Source of the DNA: Prinia subflava
Lineage: Eukaryota; Chordata; Aves; Passeriformes; Cisticolidae
Assembly (NCBI RefSeq): GCF_021018805.1
Contig: NW_026961103.1
Span: 1-64,000 of the forward strand
Direction: 5' to 3'
Length of the DNA: 64,000 nucleotides
Part shown: one piece after another, positions 1 to 12,410 of the stretch
Numbering within the stretch: position 1 is the first letter of the stretch
Layout: each line of letters starts with the position of its first letter
Notes under the pieces: model-generated
The model's database searches: none
Seen by the model: the letters and a program-made list of their open reading frames with translations, nothing else
Told to the model about the DNA's origin: nothing
Made by a program: the position numbers and the translations under genes

Positions 1-1000
1 AGAAATCTTGAATGCCACGGCATTTTTGCAGGCCGAATCCGAGGTGGCTGGATGAGGGTGGTGGACGTGAACGGTGGCCCTTTCCCATGGGAAAACAAAC
101 TCACCTGGCCATGTTCCTGATGTCAGATTGTGGGAGACATTTGGCACTCCAAAAGCAGCCTGAGTTCCAAAATGTGGCATCTTGCATGTGGGAGAAATCT
201 TGAATGCCACGGCATTTTTGCAGGCCGAATCCGATAGGGCAGGATTGGGCAGGATGAGGGTGGTGGACACGAACGGTGGCCCTTTTCCATGGGAAACTAA
301 ACTCACCTGGCCATGTTCCTGGTGTCAGATTGTGGGAGACATTTGGCACTCCAAAAGCAGCCCGAGTTCCAAAATGTGGCATCTTGCATCTGGGAGAAAT
401 CTTGAATGCCACGGCCTTTTTGCAGGCTGAAGCCGAGGTGGCTGGATGAGGGTGGTGGACAAGTACGGTGGCCCTTTTCCATGGGAAACTAAACTCACCT
501 GGCCATGTTCCTGGTGTCAGATTGTGGGAGACATTTGGCACTCCAGAAGCAGCCCGAGTTCCAAAACGTGGCATCTTGCATGTGGGAGAAATCTTGAATG
601 CCACGGCATTTTTGCAGGCCGAAGCCGATAGGGCAGGATGGGCAGGATGAAGGTGGTGGATATGAACGGTGGCCCTTTTCCATAGGAAAAAAAATTCACC
701 TAACCATGTTCCTGGTTTCAGATTGTGGGAGACATTTGGCACTCCAAAAGCAGCCCGAGTTCCAAAATGTGGCATCTTGCATCTGGGAGAAATCTTGAAT
801 GCCACGGCATTTTTGCAGGCCGAAGCCGAGAGGGCAGGATTGGGCAGGATGAGGGTGGTGGACATAAACGGTAGCCCTTTTCCATGGGAAACTAAACTCA
901 CCTGGCCATGTTCCTGGTGTCAGATTGTGGGAGACATTTGGCACTCCAAAAGCAGCCCGAGTTCCAAAATGTGGCATCTTGCATCTGGGAGAAATCTTGA
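1..1000. repeat. Satellite A block duplicated at 2560-3540
   Basis: This roughly 1-kb block recurs about 2559 bp downstream, including rare variants such as TTCCATAGGAAAAAAAATTC near 680 and 3240. The copies differ by a one-base gain near 3199 and part company around 1000/3545. Related copies of the same block start near 3944, 7684 and 10644, so it is a shared building block of the higher-order structure. Confidence 0.8.
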
Positions 1001-4000
1001 ATGCCACGGCATTTTTGCAGGCCGAATCCGATAGGGCAGGATTGGGCAGGATGAGGGTGGTGGACACGAACGGTGGCCCTTTTCCATGGGAAACTAAACT
1101 CACTTGGCCATGTTCCTGGTGTCAGATTGTGGGAGACATTTGGCACTCCAAAGGCAGCCCGAGTTCCAAAATGTGGCATCTTGCATGTGGGAGAAATCTT
1201 GAATGCCCACGGCATTTTTGGACGCCGAAGCCTATAGGGCCGGATGAGGGTGGTGGACACGAACGGTGGCCCTTTTCCATGGGAAACTAAACTCACCTGG
1301 CCATGATTCTGGTGTCAGATTGTGGGAGACATTTGGCACTCCAAAAGCAGCCCGAGTTCCAAAATGTGGCATCTTGCATCTGGGAGAAATCTTGAATGCC
1401 ATGGCATTTTTGGAGGCCGAATCCGAGGGTGTTAAGTGAGGGTGGTGGACATGAATGGTGGCCCTTCTCCATGGGAAACTAAACTCACCTGGCGATGTTC
1501 CTGGTGTCAGATTGTGGGAGACATTTGGCACTCCAAAGGCAGCCCGAGTTCCAAAATGTGGCATCTTTTATGTGGGAGAAATCTTGAATGCCACGGCATT
1601 TTTACAGGCCGAAGACGAGGTGGCTGGATGAGGGTGGTGGACACGAACGGTGGCCCTTTTCCATGGGGAAACTAAACTCACCTGGCCATGTTCCTGGGTG
1701 TCAGATTGTGCGAGACATTTGGCACTCCAAAAGCAGCCCGAGTTCCAAAATGTGGCATCTTGCATGTGGGAGAAATCTTGAATGCCACGGCATTTTTGCA
1801 GGCAGAAGCCGAGGTGGCTGGATGATGGCGGTGGACATGAACGGTGGCCCTTTTCCATGGGAAACTAAACTCACCTGGCCATGTTCCTGGTGTCAGATTG
1901 TGGGAGACATTTGGCACTCCAAAAGCAGCCCGAGTTCCAAAATGTGGCATCTTGCATGTGGGAGAAATCTTGAATGCCACGGCATTTTTGCAGGCTGAAG
2001 CGGATAGGGCAGGATTGGGCAGGATGAGTGTGGTGGACACGAACGGTGGCCCTTTTCCATGGGAAACTAAACTCACCTGGCGATGTTCCTGGTGTCAGAT
2101 TGTGGAAGACATTTGACACTCCAAAAGCAGCCCGAGTTCCAAAATGTGGCATCTTGCATGTGGGAGAAATCTTGAATGCCACGGCATTTTTGCAAGCCGA
2201 AGCCGAGAGGGCAGGATTGGGCAGGACGAGGGTGGTGGACATAAACGGTGGCCCTTTTCCATGGGAAACTAAACTCACCTGGCCATGTTCCTTGTGTCAG
2301 ATTGTGGGAGATATTTGGCACTCCAAAGGCAGCCTGAGTTCCAAAATGTGGCATCTTGCATCTGGGAGAAATCTTGAATGCCACGGCATTTTTGCAGGCC
2401 AAAGCCGAGGTGGCTGGATGAGGGTTGTCGACACGAACGGTGGCCCTTTTTCCATGGGAAACTAAACTCACCTGGCCATGATTCTGGTGTCAGATTGTGG
2501 AAGACATTTGGCACTCCAAAAGCAGCCCGAGTTCCAAAATGTGGCATCTTGCATGTGGGAGAAATCTTGAATGCCACGGCATTTTTGCAGGCCGAATCCG
2601 AGGTGGCTGGATGAGGGTGGTGGACGTGAACGGTGGCCCTTTCCCATGGGAAAACAAACTCACCTGGCCATGTTCCTGATGTCAGATTGTGGGAGACATT
2701 TGGCACTCCAAAAGCAGCCTGAGTTCCAAAATGTGGCATCTTGCATGTGGGAGAAATCTTGAATGCCACGGCATTTTTGCAGGCCGAATCCGATAGGGCA
2801 GGATTGGGCAGGATGAGGGTGGTGGACACGAACGGTGGCCCTTTTCCATGGGAAACTAAACTCACCTGGCCATGTTCCTGGTGTCAGATTGTGGGAGACA
2901 TTTGGCACTCCAAAAGCAGCCCGAGTTCCAAAATGTGGCATCTTGCATCTGGGAGAAATCTTGAATGCCACGGCCTTTTTGCAGGCTGAAGCCGAGGTGG
3001 CTGGATGAGGGTGGTGGACAAGTACGGTGGCCCTTTTCCATGGGAAACTAAACTCACCTGGCCATGTTCCTGGTGTCAGATTGTGGGAGACATTTGGCAC
3101 TCCAGAAGCAGCCCGAGTTCCAAAACGTGGCATCTTGCATGTGGGAGAAATCTTGAATGCCACGGCATTTTTGCAGGCCGAAGCCGATAGGGCAGGATTG
3201 GGCAGGATGAAGGTGGTGGATATGAACGGTGGCCCTTTTCCATAGGAAAAAAAATTCACCTAACCATGTTCCTGGTTTCAGATTGTGGGAGACATTTGGC
3301 ACTCCAAAAGCAGCCCGAGTTCCAAAATGTGGCATCTTGCATCTGGGAGAAATCTTGAATGCCACGGCATTTTTGCAGGCCGAAGCCGAGAGGGCAGGAT
3401 TGGGCAGGATGAGGGTGGTGGACATAAACGGTAGCCCTTTTCCATGGGAAACTAAACTCACCTGGCCATGTTCCTGGTGTCAGATTGTGGGAGACATTTG
3501 GCACTCCAAAAGCAGCCCGAGTTCCAAAATGTGGCATCTTGCATGTGGGAGAAATCTTGAATGCCACGGCATTTTTGCAAGCCGAAGCCGATAGGGCAGG
3601 ATTGGGCAGGATGAAGGTGGTGGATATGAACGGTGGCCCTTTTCCATTGGAAAAAAAATTCACCTGGCCATGTTCCTGGTGTCAGATTGTGGGAGACATT
3701 TGGCACTCCAAAAGCAGCCCGAGTTCCAAAATGTGGCATCTTGCATCTGGGAGAAATCTTGAATGCCACGGCATTTTTGCAGGCCAAAGCCGAGGTGGCT
3801 GGATGAGGGTGGTGGACACGAACGGTGGCCCTTTTCCATGGGAAACTAAACTCACCTGGCCATGATTCTGGTGTCAGATTGTGGAAGACATTTGGCACTC
3901 CAAAAGCAGCCCGAGTTCCAAAATGTGGCATCTTGCATGTGGGAGAAATCTTGAATGCCACGGCATTTTTGCAGGCCGAATCCGAGGTGGCTGGATGAGG

Positions 4001-6879
4001 GTGGTGGACGTGAACGGTGGCCCTTTCCCATGGGAAAACAAACTCACCTGGCCATGTTCCTGATGTCAGATTGTGGGAGACATTTGGCACTCCAAAAGCA
4101 GCCTGAGTTCCAAAATGTGGCATCTTGCATGTGGGAGAAATCTTGAATGCCACGGCATTTTTGCAGGCCGAATCCGATAGGGCAGGATTGGGCAGGATGA
4201 GGGTGGTGGACACCGAACGGTGGCCCTTTTCCATGGGAAACTAAACTCACCTGGCCATGTTCCTGGTGTCAGATTGTGGGAGACATTTGGCACTCCAAAA
4301 GCAGCCCGAGTTCCAAAATGTGGCATCTTGCATGTGGGAGAAATCTTGAATGCCACGGCCTTTTTGCAGGCTGAAGCCGAGGTGGCTGGATGAGGGTGGT
4401 GGACAAGTACGGTGGCCCTTTTCCATGGGAAACTAAACTCACCTGGCCATGTTCCTGGTGTCAGATTGTGGGAGACATTTGGCACTCCAGAAGCAGCCCG
4501 AGTTCCAAAACGTGGCATCTTGCATGTGGGAGAAATCTTGAATGCCACGGCATTTTTGCAGGCCGAAGCCGAGAGGGCAGGATTTGGGCAGGATGAGGGT
4601 GGTGGACATAAACGGTAGCCCTTTTCCATGGGAAACTAAACTCACCTGGCCATGTTCCTGGTGTCAGATTGTGGGAGACATTTGGCACTCCAAAAGCAGC
4701 CCGAGTTCCAAAATGTGGCATCTTGCATGTGGGAGAAATCTTGAATGCCACGGCATTTTTGCAGGCCGAAGCCTATAGGGCCGGATGAGGGTTGTGGACA
4801 CAAACGGTGGCCCTTTTCCATGGGAAACTAAACTCACCTGGCCATGTTCCTGGTGTCAGATTGTGGGGAGACATTTGGCACTCCAAAAGCAGCCCGAGTT
4901 CCAAAATGTGGCATCTTGCATGTGGGAGAAATCTTGAATGCCACGGCATTTTTGCAGGCCGAAGCCGATAGGGCAGGATGGGGCAGGATGAGGGTGGTGG
5001 ACATGAACAGTGTCCCTTTTCCATGGGAAACTAAACTCACCTGGCCATGTTCCTGGTGTCAGATTGTGGGAGACATTTGGCACTCCAGAAGCAGCCCGGG
5101 ATCCAAAATGTGGCATCTTGCATGTGGGAGAAATCTTGAATGCCACGGCATTTTTGCAGGCAGAAGCCGAGGTGGCTGGATGATGGCGGTGGACGTGAAC
5201 GGTGGCCCTTTTCCATGGGAAACTAAACTCACCTGGCGATGTTCCTGGTGTCAGACTGTGGGAGACATTTGAATCTCCAAAAGCAGCCCGAGTTCCAAAA
5301 TGTGGCATCTTGCATCTGGGAGAAATCTTGAATCAGACGGCATTTTTGCACGCTGAAGCGGATAGGGCAGGATTTGGAAGGATGAGGGTGGTGGACATGA
5401 CCGGTGGCCCTTTTCCATGGGAAACTAAACTCACCTGGCCATGTTCCTGGTGTCAGATTGTGGGAGACATTTGGCACTCCAAAAGCAGCCCGAGTTCCAA
5501 AATGTGGCATCTTGCATGTGGGAGAAATCTTGAATGCCACGGCATTTTTGCAGGCCGAAGCCGAGGTGGCTGGATGAGGGTGGTGGACATGAACGGTGGC
5601 CCATTTCCGTGGGAAAATAAACTCACCTGGCCATGTTCGTGGTGTCAGATTGTGGGAGACATTTGGCACTCCTAAAGCAGCCTGAGTTCCAAAATGTGGC
5701 ATCTTGCATGTGGGAGAAATCTTGAATGCCACGGCATTTTTGCAGGCCGAAGCCGAGAGGGCAGTATTGGCAGGATGAGGGTGGTGGACATGAACGGTAG
5801 CCCTTTTCCATGGGAAACTAAACTCACCTGGCCATGTTCCTGGTGTCAGATTGTGGGAGACATTTGGCACTCCAAAGGCAGCCCGAGTTCCGAAATGTGG
5901 CATCTTGCATCTCGGAGAAATCTTGAATGCCACGGCATTTTGGACGCCGAAGCCTATAGGGGCCGGATGAGGGTGGTGGACACAAACGGTGGCCCTTTTC
6001 CATGGGAAACTAAACTCACCTGGCGATGTTCCTGGTGTCAGATTGTGGGAGACATTTGGCACTCCAAAAGCAGCCCGAGTTCCAAAATGTGGCATCTTGC
6101 ATCTGGGAGAAATCTTGAATGCCATGGCATTTTTGGAGGCCGAAGCCTGAGGGTGTTAAGTGAGGGTGGTGGACATGAATGGTGGCCCTTCTCCATGGGA
6201 AACTAAACTCACCTGGCGATGTTCCTGGTGTCAGATTGTGGGAGACATTTGGCACTCCAAAGGCAGCCCGAGTTCCAAAATGTGGCATCTTTTATGTGGG
6301 AGAAATCTTGAATGCCACGGCATTTTTACAGGCCGAAGCCGAGGTGGCTGGATGAGGGTGGTCGACACGAACGGTGGCCCTTTTCCATGGGAAACTAAAC
6401 TCACCTGGCCATGTTCCTGGTGTCAGATTGTGGGAGACATTTGGCACTCCAAAAGCAGCCTGAGTTCCAAAATGTGGCATCTTGCATGTGGCAGAAATCT
6501 TGAATGCCACGGCATTTTTGCAGGCCGAATCCGATAGGGCAGGATTGGGCAGGATGAGGGTGGTGGACAAGTACGGTGGCCCTTTTCCATGGGAAACTAA
6601 ACTCACCTGGCCATGTTCCTGGTGTCAGATTGTGGGAGACATTTGGCACTCCAGAAGCAGCCCGAGTTCCAAAATGTGGCATCTTGCATCTGGGAGAAAT
6701 CTTGAATGCCACGGCATTTTTGCAGGCCGAAGCCGATAGGGCAGGATTGGGCAGGATGAAGGTGGTGGATATGAACGGTGGCCCTTTTCCATGGAAAAAA
6801 AATTCACCTGGCCATGTTCCTGGTTTCAGATTGTGGGAGACATTTGGCACTCCAAAAGGAGCCCGAGTTCCAAAATGTG

Positions 6880-9839
6880 GCATCTTGCATGTGGGAGAAA
6901 TCTTGAATGCCACGGCATTTTTGCAGCCCGAAGCCGAGGTGGCTGGATGAGGGTGGTAGACACGAACACTGGCCCTTTTCCATGGGAAACTAAACTCAAC
7001 TGGTCATGTTCCTGATGTCAAAATGTGGGAGACATTTGGCACTCCAAAAGCAGCCCGAGTTCCAAAATGTGGCATCTTGCATCTGGGAGAAATCTTGAAT
7101 GCCACGGCGATTTAGCAGGCTGAAGCGGATAGGACAGGATTGGGCAGGATGAGGGTGGTAGACATGAACGGTGGCCCTTTTCCATGGGAAACTAAACTCA
7201 CCTGGCCATGTTCCTGGTGTCAGATTGTGGGAGACATTTGGCACTCCAAAAGCAGCCCGAGTTCCAAAATGTGGCATCTTGCATCTGGGAGAAATCTTGA
7301 ATGCCACTGCATTCTTGCAGGCAGAAGCCGATAGGGCAGGATTTGGCAGAAGGAGGGTGGTGGACATGAACGGTGGCCCTTTTCCATGGGAAACTAAACT
7401 CACCTGGCCATGTTCCTGGTGTCAGATTGTGGGAGACATTTGGCACTCCAAAAGCAGCCCGAGTTCCAAAATGTGGCATCTTGCATCTGGGAGAAATCTT
7501 GAATGCCACGGCATTTTTGAAGGCCGAAGCCGAGGTGGCTGGATGAGGGTGGTCGACACGAACGGTGGCCCTTTTCCATGGGAAACTAAACTCACCTGGC
7601 CATGATTCTGGTGTCAGATTGTGGAAGACATTTGGCACTCCAAAAGCAGCCCGAGTTCCAAAATGTGGCATCTTGCATGTGGGAGAAATCTTGAATGCCA
7701 CGGCATTTTTGCAGGCCGAATCCGAGGTGGCTGGATGAGGGTGGTGGACGTGAACGGTGGCCCTTTCCCATGGGAAAACAAACTCACCTGGCCATGTTCC
7801 TGATGTCAGATTGTGGGAGACATTTGGCACTCCAAAAGCAGCCTGAGTTCCAAAATGTGGCATCTTGCATGTGGGAGAAATCTTGAATGCCACGGCATTT
7901 TTGCAGGCCGAATCCAATAGGGCAGGATTGGGCAGGATGAGGGTGGTGGACACGAACGGTGGCCCTTTTCCATGGGAAACTAAACTCACCTGGCCATGTT
8001 CCTGGTGTCAGATTGTGGGAGACATTTGGCACTCCAAAAGCAGCCCGAGTTCCAAAATGTGGCATCTTGCATCTGGGAGAAATCTTGAATGCCACGGCCT
8101 TTTTGCAGGCCGAAGCCGAGGTGGCTGGATGAGGGTGGTGGACAAGTACGGTGGCCCTTTTCCATGGGAAACTAAACTCACCTGGCCATGTTCCTGGTGT
8201 CAGATTGTGGGAGACATTTGGCACTCCAGAAGCAGCCCGAGTTCCAAAACGTGGCATCTTGCATGTGGGAGAAATCTTGAATGCCACGGCATTTTTGCAG
8301 GCCGAAGCCGATAGGGCAGGATTGGGCAGGATGAAGGTGGTGGATATGAACGGTGGCCCTTTTCCATAGGAAAAAAAATTCACCTAACCATGTTCCTGGT
8401 TTGAGATTGTGGGAGACATTTGGCACTCCAAAAGCAGCCCGAGTTCCAAAATGTGGCATCTTGCATCTGGGAGAAATCTTGAATGCCACGGCATTTTTGC
8501 AGGCCGAAGCCGAGAGGGCAGGATTGGGCAGGATGAGGGTGGTGGACATAAACGGTAGCCCTTTTCCATGGGAAACTAAACTCACCTGGCCATGTTCCTG
8601 GTGTCAGATTGTGGGAGACATTTGGCACTCCAAAAGCAGCCCGAGTTCCAAAATGTGGCATCTTGCATCTGGGAGAAATCTTGAATGCCACGGCATTTTT
8701 GCAGGCCGAAGCCTATAGGGCCGGATGAGGGTGGTGGACAAGTACGGTGGCCCTTTTCCATGGGAAACTAAACTCACCTGGCCATGTTCCTGGTGTCAGA
8801 TTGTGGGAGACATTTGGCACTCCAAAAGCAGCCCGAGTTCCAAAATGTGGCATCTTGCATGTGGGAGAAATCTTGAATGCCACGGCATTTTTGCAGGCCG
8901 AAGCCGATAGGGCAGGATGGGGCAGGATGAGGGTGGTGGACATGAACAGTGTCCCTTTTCCATGGGAAACTAAACTCACCTGGCCATGTTCCTGGTGTCA
9001 GATTGTGGGAGACATTTGGCACTCCAGAAGCAGCCCGGGATCCAAAATGTGGCATCTTGCATGTGGGAGAAATCTTGAATGCCACGGCATTTTTGCAGGC
9101 AGAAGCCGAGGTGGCTGGATGATGGCGGTGGACGTGAACGGTGGCCCTTTTCCATGGGAAACTAAACTCACCTGGCCATGTTCCTGGTGTCAGATTGTGG
9201 GAGACATTTGGCACTCCAAAAGCAGCCCGAGTTCCAAAATGTGGCATCTTGCATGTCGGAGAAATCTTGAATGCCACGGCATTTTTGCAGGCTGAAGCGG
9301 ATAGGGCAGGATTGGGCAGGATGAGGGTGGTGGACATGACCGGTGGCCCTTTTCCATGGGAAACTAAACTCACCTGGCGATGTTCCTGGTGTCAGATTGT
9401 GGGAGACATTTGAATCTCCAAAAGCAGCCCGAGTTCCAAAATGTGGCATCTTGCATGTGGGAGAAATCTTGAATGCCACGGCATTTTTGCAGGCCGAAGC
9501 CGAGAGGGCAGGATTGGGCAGGATGAGGGTGGTGGACATGAACGGTAGCCCTTTTCCATGGGAAACTAAACTCACCTGGCCATGTTCCTGGTGTCAGATT
9601 GTGGGAGACATTTGGCACTCCAAAGGCAGCCCGAGTTCCAAAATGTGGCATCTTGCATCTGAGAGAAATCTTGAATGCCACGGCATTTTTGGACGCCGAA
9701 GCCTATAGGGCCGGATGAGGGTGGTGGACACAAACGGTGGCCCTTTTCCATGGGAAACTAAACTCACCTGGCGATGTTCCTGGTGTCAGATTGTGGGAGA
9801 CATTTGGCACTCCAAAAGCAGCCCGAGTTCCAAAATGTG
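6880..9839. repeat. Satellite A higher-order repeat, copy 1 (2960 bp)
   Basis: A unit of 2960 bp, equal to 15 monomers, is followed directly by a second copy at 9840. Distinctive variants recur at exactly this offset, for example TTTGCAGCCCGAAGCC (6920/9880), GTTCCTGATGTCAAAATG (7008/9968) and CATGATTCTGGTG (7601/10561). Only scattered single-base differences are visible, such as GGCTGGATG against GACTGGATG near 6951/9901. Confidence 0.88.
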
Positions 9840-12410
9840 GCATCTTGCATGTGGGAGAAATCTTGAATGCCACGGCATTTTTGCAGCCCGAAGCCGAGGT
9901 GACTGGATGAGGGTGGTAGACACGAACACTGGCCCTTTTCCATGGGAAACTAAACTCAACTGGTCATGTTCCTGATGTCAAAATGTGGGAGACATTTGGC
10001 ACTCCAAAGGCAGCCCGAGTTCCAAAATGTGGCATCTTGCATCTGGGAGAAATCTTGAATGCCACGGCGATTTAGCAGGCTGAAGCGGATAGGACAGGAT
10101 TGGGCAGGATGAGGGTGGTAGACATGAACGGTGGCCCTTTTCCATGGGAAACTAAACTCACCTGGCCATGTTCCTGGTGTCAGATTGTGGGAGACATTTG
10201 GCACTCCAAAAGCAGCCCGAGTTCCAAAATGTGGCATCTTGCATCTGGGAGAAATCTTGAATGCCACTGCATTCTTGCAGGCAGAAGCCGATAGGGCAGG
10301 ATTTGGCAGAAGGAGGGTGGTGGACATGAACGGTGGCCCTTTTCCATGGGAAACTAAACTCACCTGGCCATGTTCCTGGTGTCAGATTGTGGGAGACATT
10401 TGGCACTCCAAAAGCAGCCCGAGTTCCAAAATGTGGCATCTTGCATCTGGGAGAAATCTTGAATGCCACGGCATTTTTGAAGGCCGAAGCCGAGGTGGCT
10501 GGATGAGGGTGGTCGACACGAACGGTGGCCCTTTTCCATGGGAAACTAAACTCACCTGGCCATGATTCTGGTGTCAGATTGTGGAAGACATTTGGCACTC
10601 CAAAAGCAGCCCGAGTTCCAAAATGTGGCATCTTGCATGTGGGAGAAATCTTGAATGCCACGGCATTTTTGCAGGCCGAATCCGAGGTGGCTGGATGAGG
10701 GTGGTGGACGTGAACGGTGGCCCTTTCCCATGGGAAAACAAACTCACCTGGCCATGTTCCTGATGTCAGATTGTGGGAGACATTTGGCACTCCAAAAGCA
10801 GCCTGAGTTCCAAAATGTGGCATCTTGCATGTGGGAGAAATCTTGAATGCCACGGCATTTTTGCAGGCCGAATCCAATAGGGCAGGATTGGGCAGGATGA
10901 GGGTGGTGGACACGAACGGTGGCCCTTTTCCATGGGAAACTAAACTCACCTGGCCATGTTCCTGGTGTCAGATTGTGGGAGACATTTGGCACTCCAAAAG
11001 CAGCCCGAGTTCCAAAATGTGGCATCTTGCATCTGGGAGAAATCTTGAATGCCACGGCCTTTTTGCAGGCCGAAGCCGAGGTGGCTGGATGAGGGTGGTG
11101 GACAAGTACGGTGGCCCTTTTCCATGGGAAACTAAACTCACCTGGCCATGTTCCTGGTGTCAGATTGTGGGAGACATTTGGCACTCCAGAAGCAGCCCGA
11201 GTTCCAAAACGTGGCATCTTGCATGTGGGAGAAATCTTGAATGCCACGGCATTTTTGCAGGCCGAAGCCGATAGGGCAGGATTGGGCAGGATGAAGGTGG
11301 TGGATATGAACGGTGGCCCTTTTCCATAGGAAAAAAAATTCACCTAACCATGTTCCTGGTTTGAGATTGTGGGAGACATTTGGCACTCCAAAAGCAGCCC
11401 GAGTTCCAAAATGTGGCATCTTGCATCTGGGAGAAATCTTGAATGCCACGGCATTTTTGCAGGCCGAAGCCGAGAGGGCAGGATTGGGCAGGATGAGGGT
11501 GGTGGACATAAACGGTAGCCCTTTTCCATGGGAAACTAAACTCACCTGGCCATGTTCCTGGTGTCAGATTGTGGGAGACATTTGGCACTCCAAAAGCAGC
11601 CCGAGTTCCAAAATGTGGCATCTTGCATCTGGGAGAAATCTTGAATGCCACGGCATTTTTGCAGGCCGAAGCCTATAGGGCCGGATGAGGGTGGTGGACA
11701 AGTACGGTGGCCCTTTTCCATGGGAAACTAAACTCACCTGGCCATGTTCCTGGTGTCAGATTGTGGGAGACATTTGGCACTCCAAAAGCAGCCCGAGTTC
11801 CAAAATGTGGCATCTTGCATGTGGGAGAAATCTTGAATGCCACGGCATTTTTGCAGGCCGAAGCCGATAGGGCAGGATGGGGCAGGATGAGGGTGGTGGA
11901 CATGAACAGTGTCCCTTTTCCATGGGAAACTAAACTCACCTGGCCATGTTCCTGGTGTCAGATTGTGGGAGACATTTGGCACTCCAGAAGCAGCCCGGGA
12001 TCCAAAATGTGGCATCTTGCATGTGGGAGAAATCTTGAATGCCACGGCATTTTTGCAGGCAGAAGCCGAGGTGGCTGGATGATGGCGGTGGACGTGAACG
12101 GTGGCCCTTTTCCATGGGAAACTAAACTCACCTGGCCATGTTCCTGGTGTCAGATTGTGGGAGACATTTGGCACTCCAAAAGCAGCCCGAGTTCCAAAAT
12201 GTGGCATCTTGCATGTCGGAGAAATCTTGAATGCCACGGCATTTTTGCAGGCTGAAGCGGATAGGGCAGGATTGGGCAGGATGAGGGTGGTGGACATGAC
12301 CGGTGGCCCTTTTCCATGGGAAACTAAACTCACCTGGCGATGTTCCTGGTGTCAGATTGTGGGAGACATTTGAATCTCCAAAAGCAGCCCGAGTTCCAAA
12401 ATGTGGCATC
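9840..12410. repeat. Satellite A higher-order repeat, copy 2 (partial)
   Basis: This is the tandem partner of the block at 6880. Identity at a 2960-bp offset runs to about 12410, where the monomer hinge class changes (CTATAGGGCC here, GAGAGGGCAGG in the other copy). A more diverged third alignment of part of the block is visible from about 13300 to 14500, matching 6400-7500. Confidence 0.85.

Noticed and set aside
101..901. 266-codon minus-strand frame and similar frames throughout satellite A
   Set aside because: They are translations of the 192-202-bp monomer, open on both strands, without conserved start, splice or domain features.
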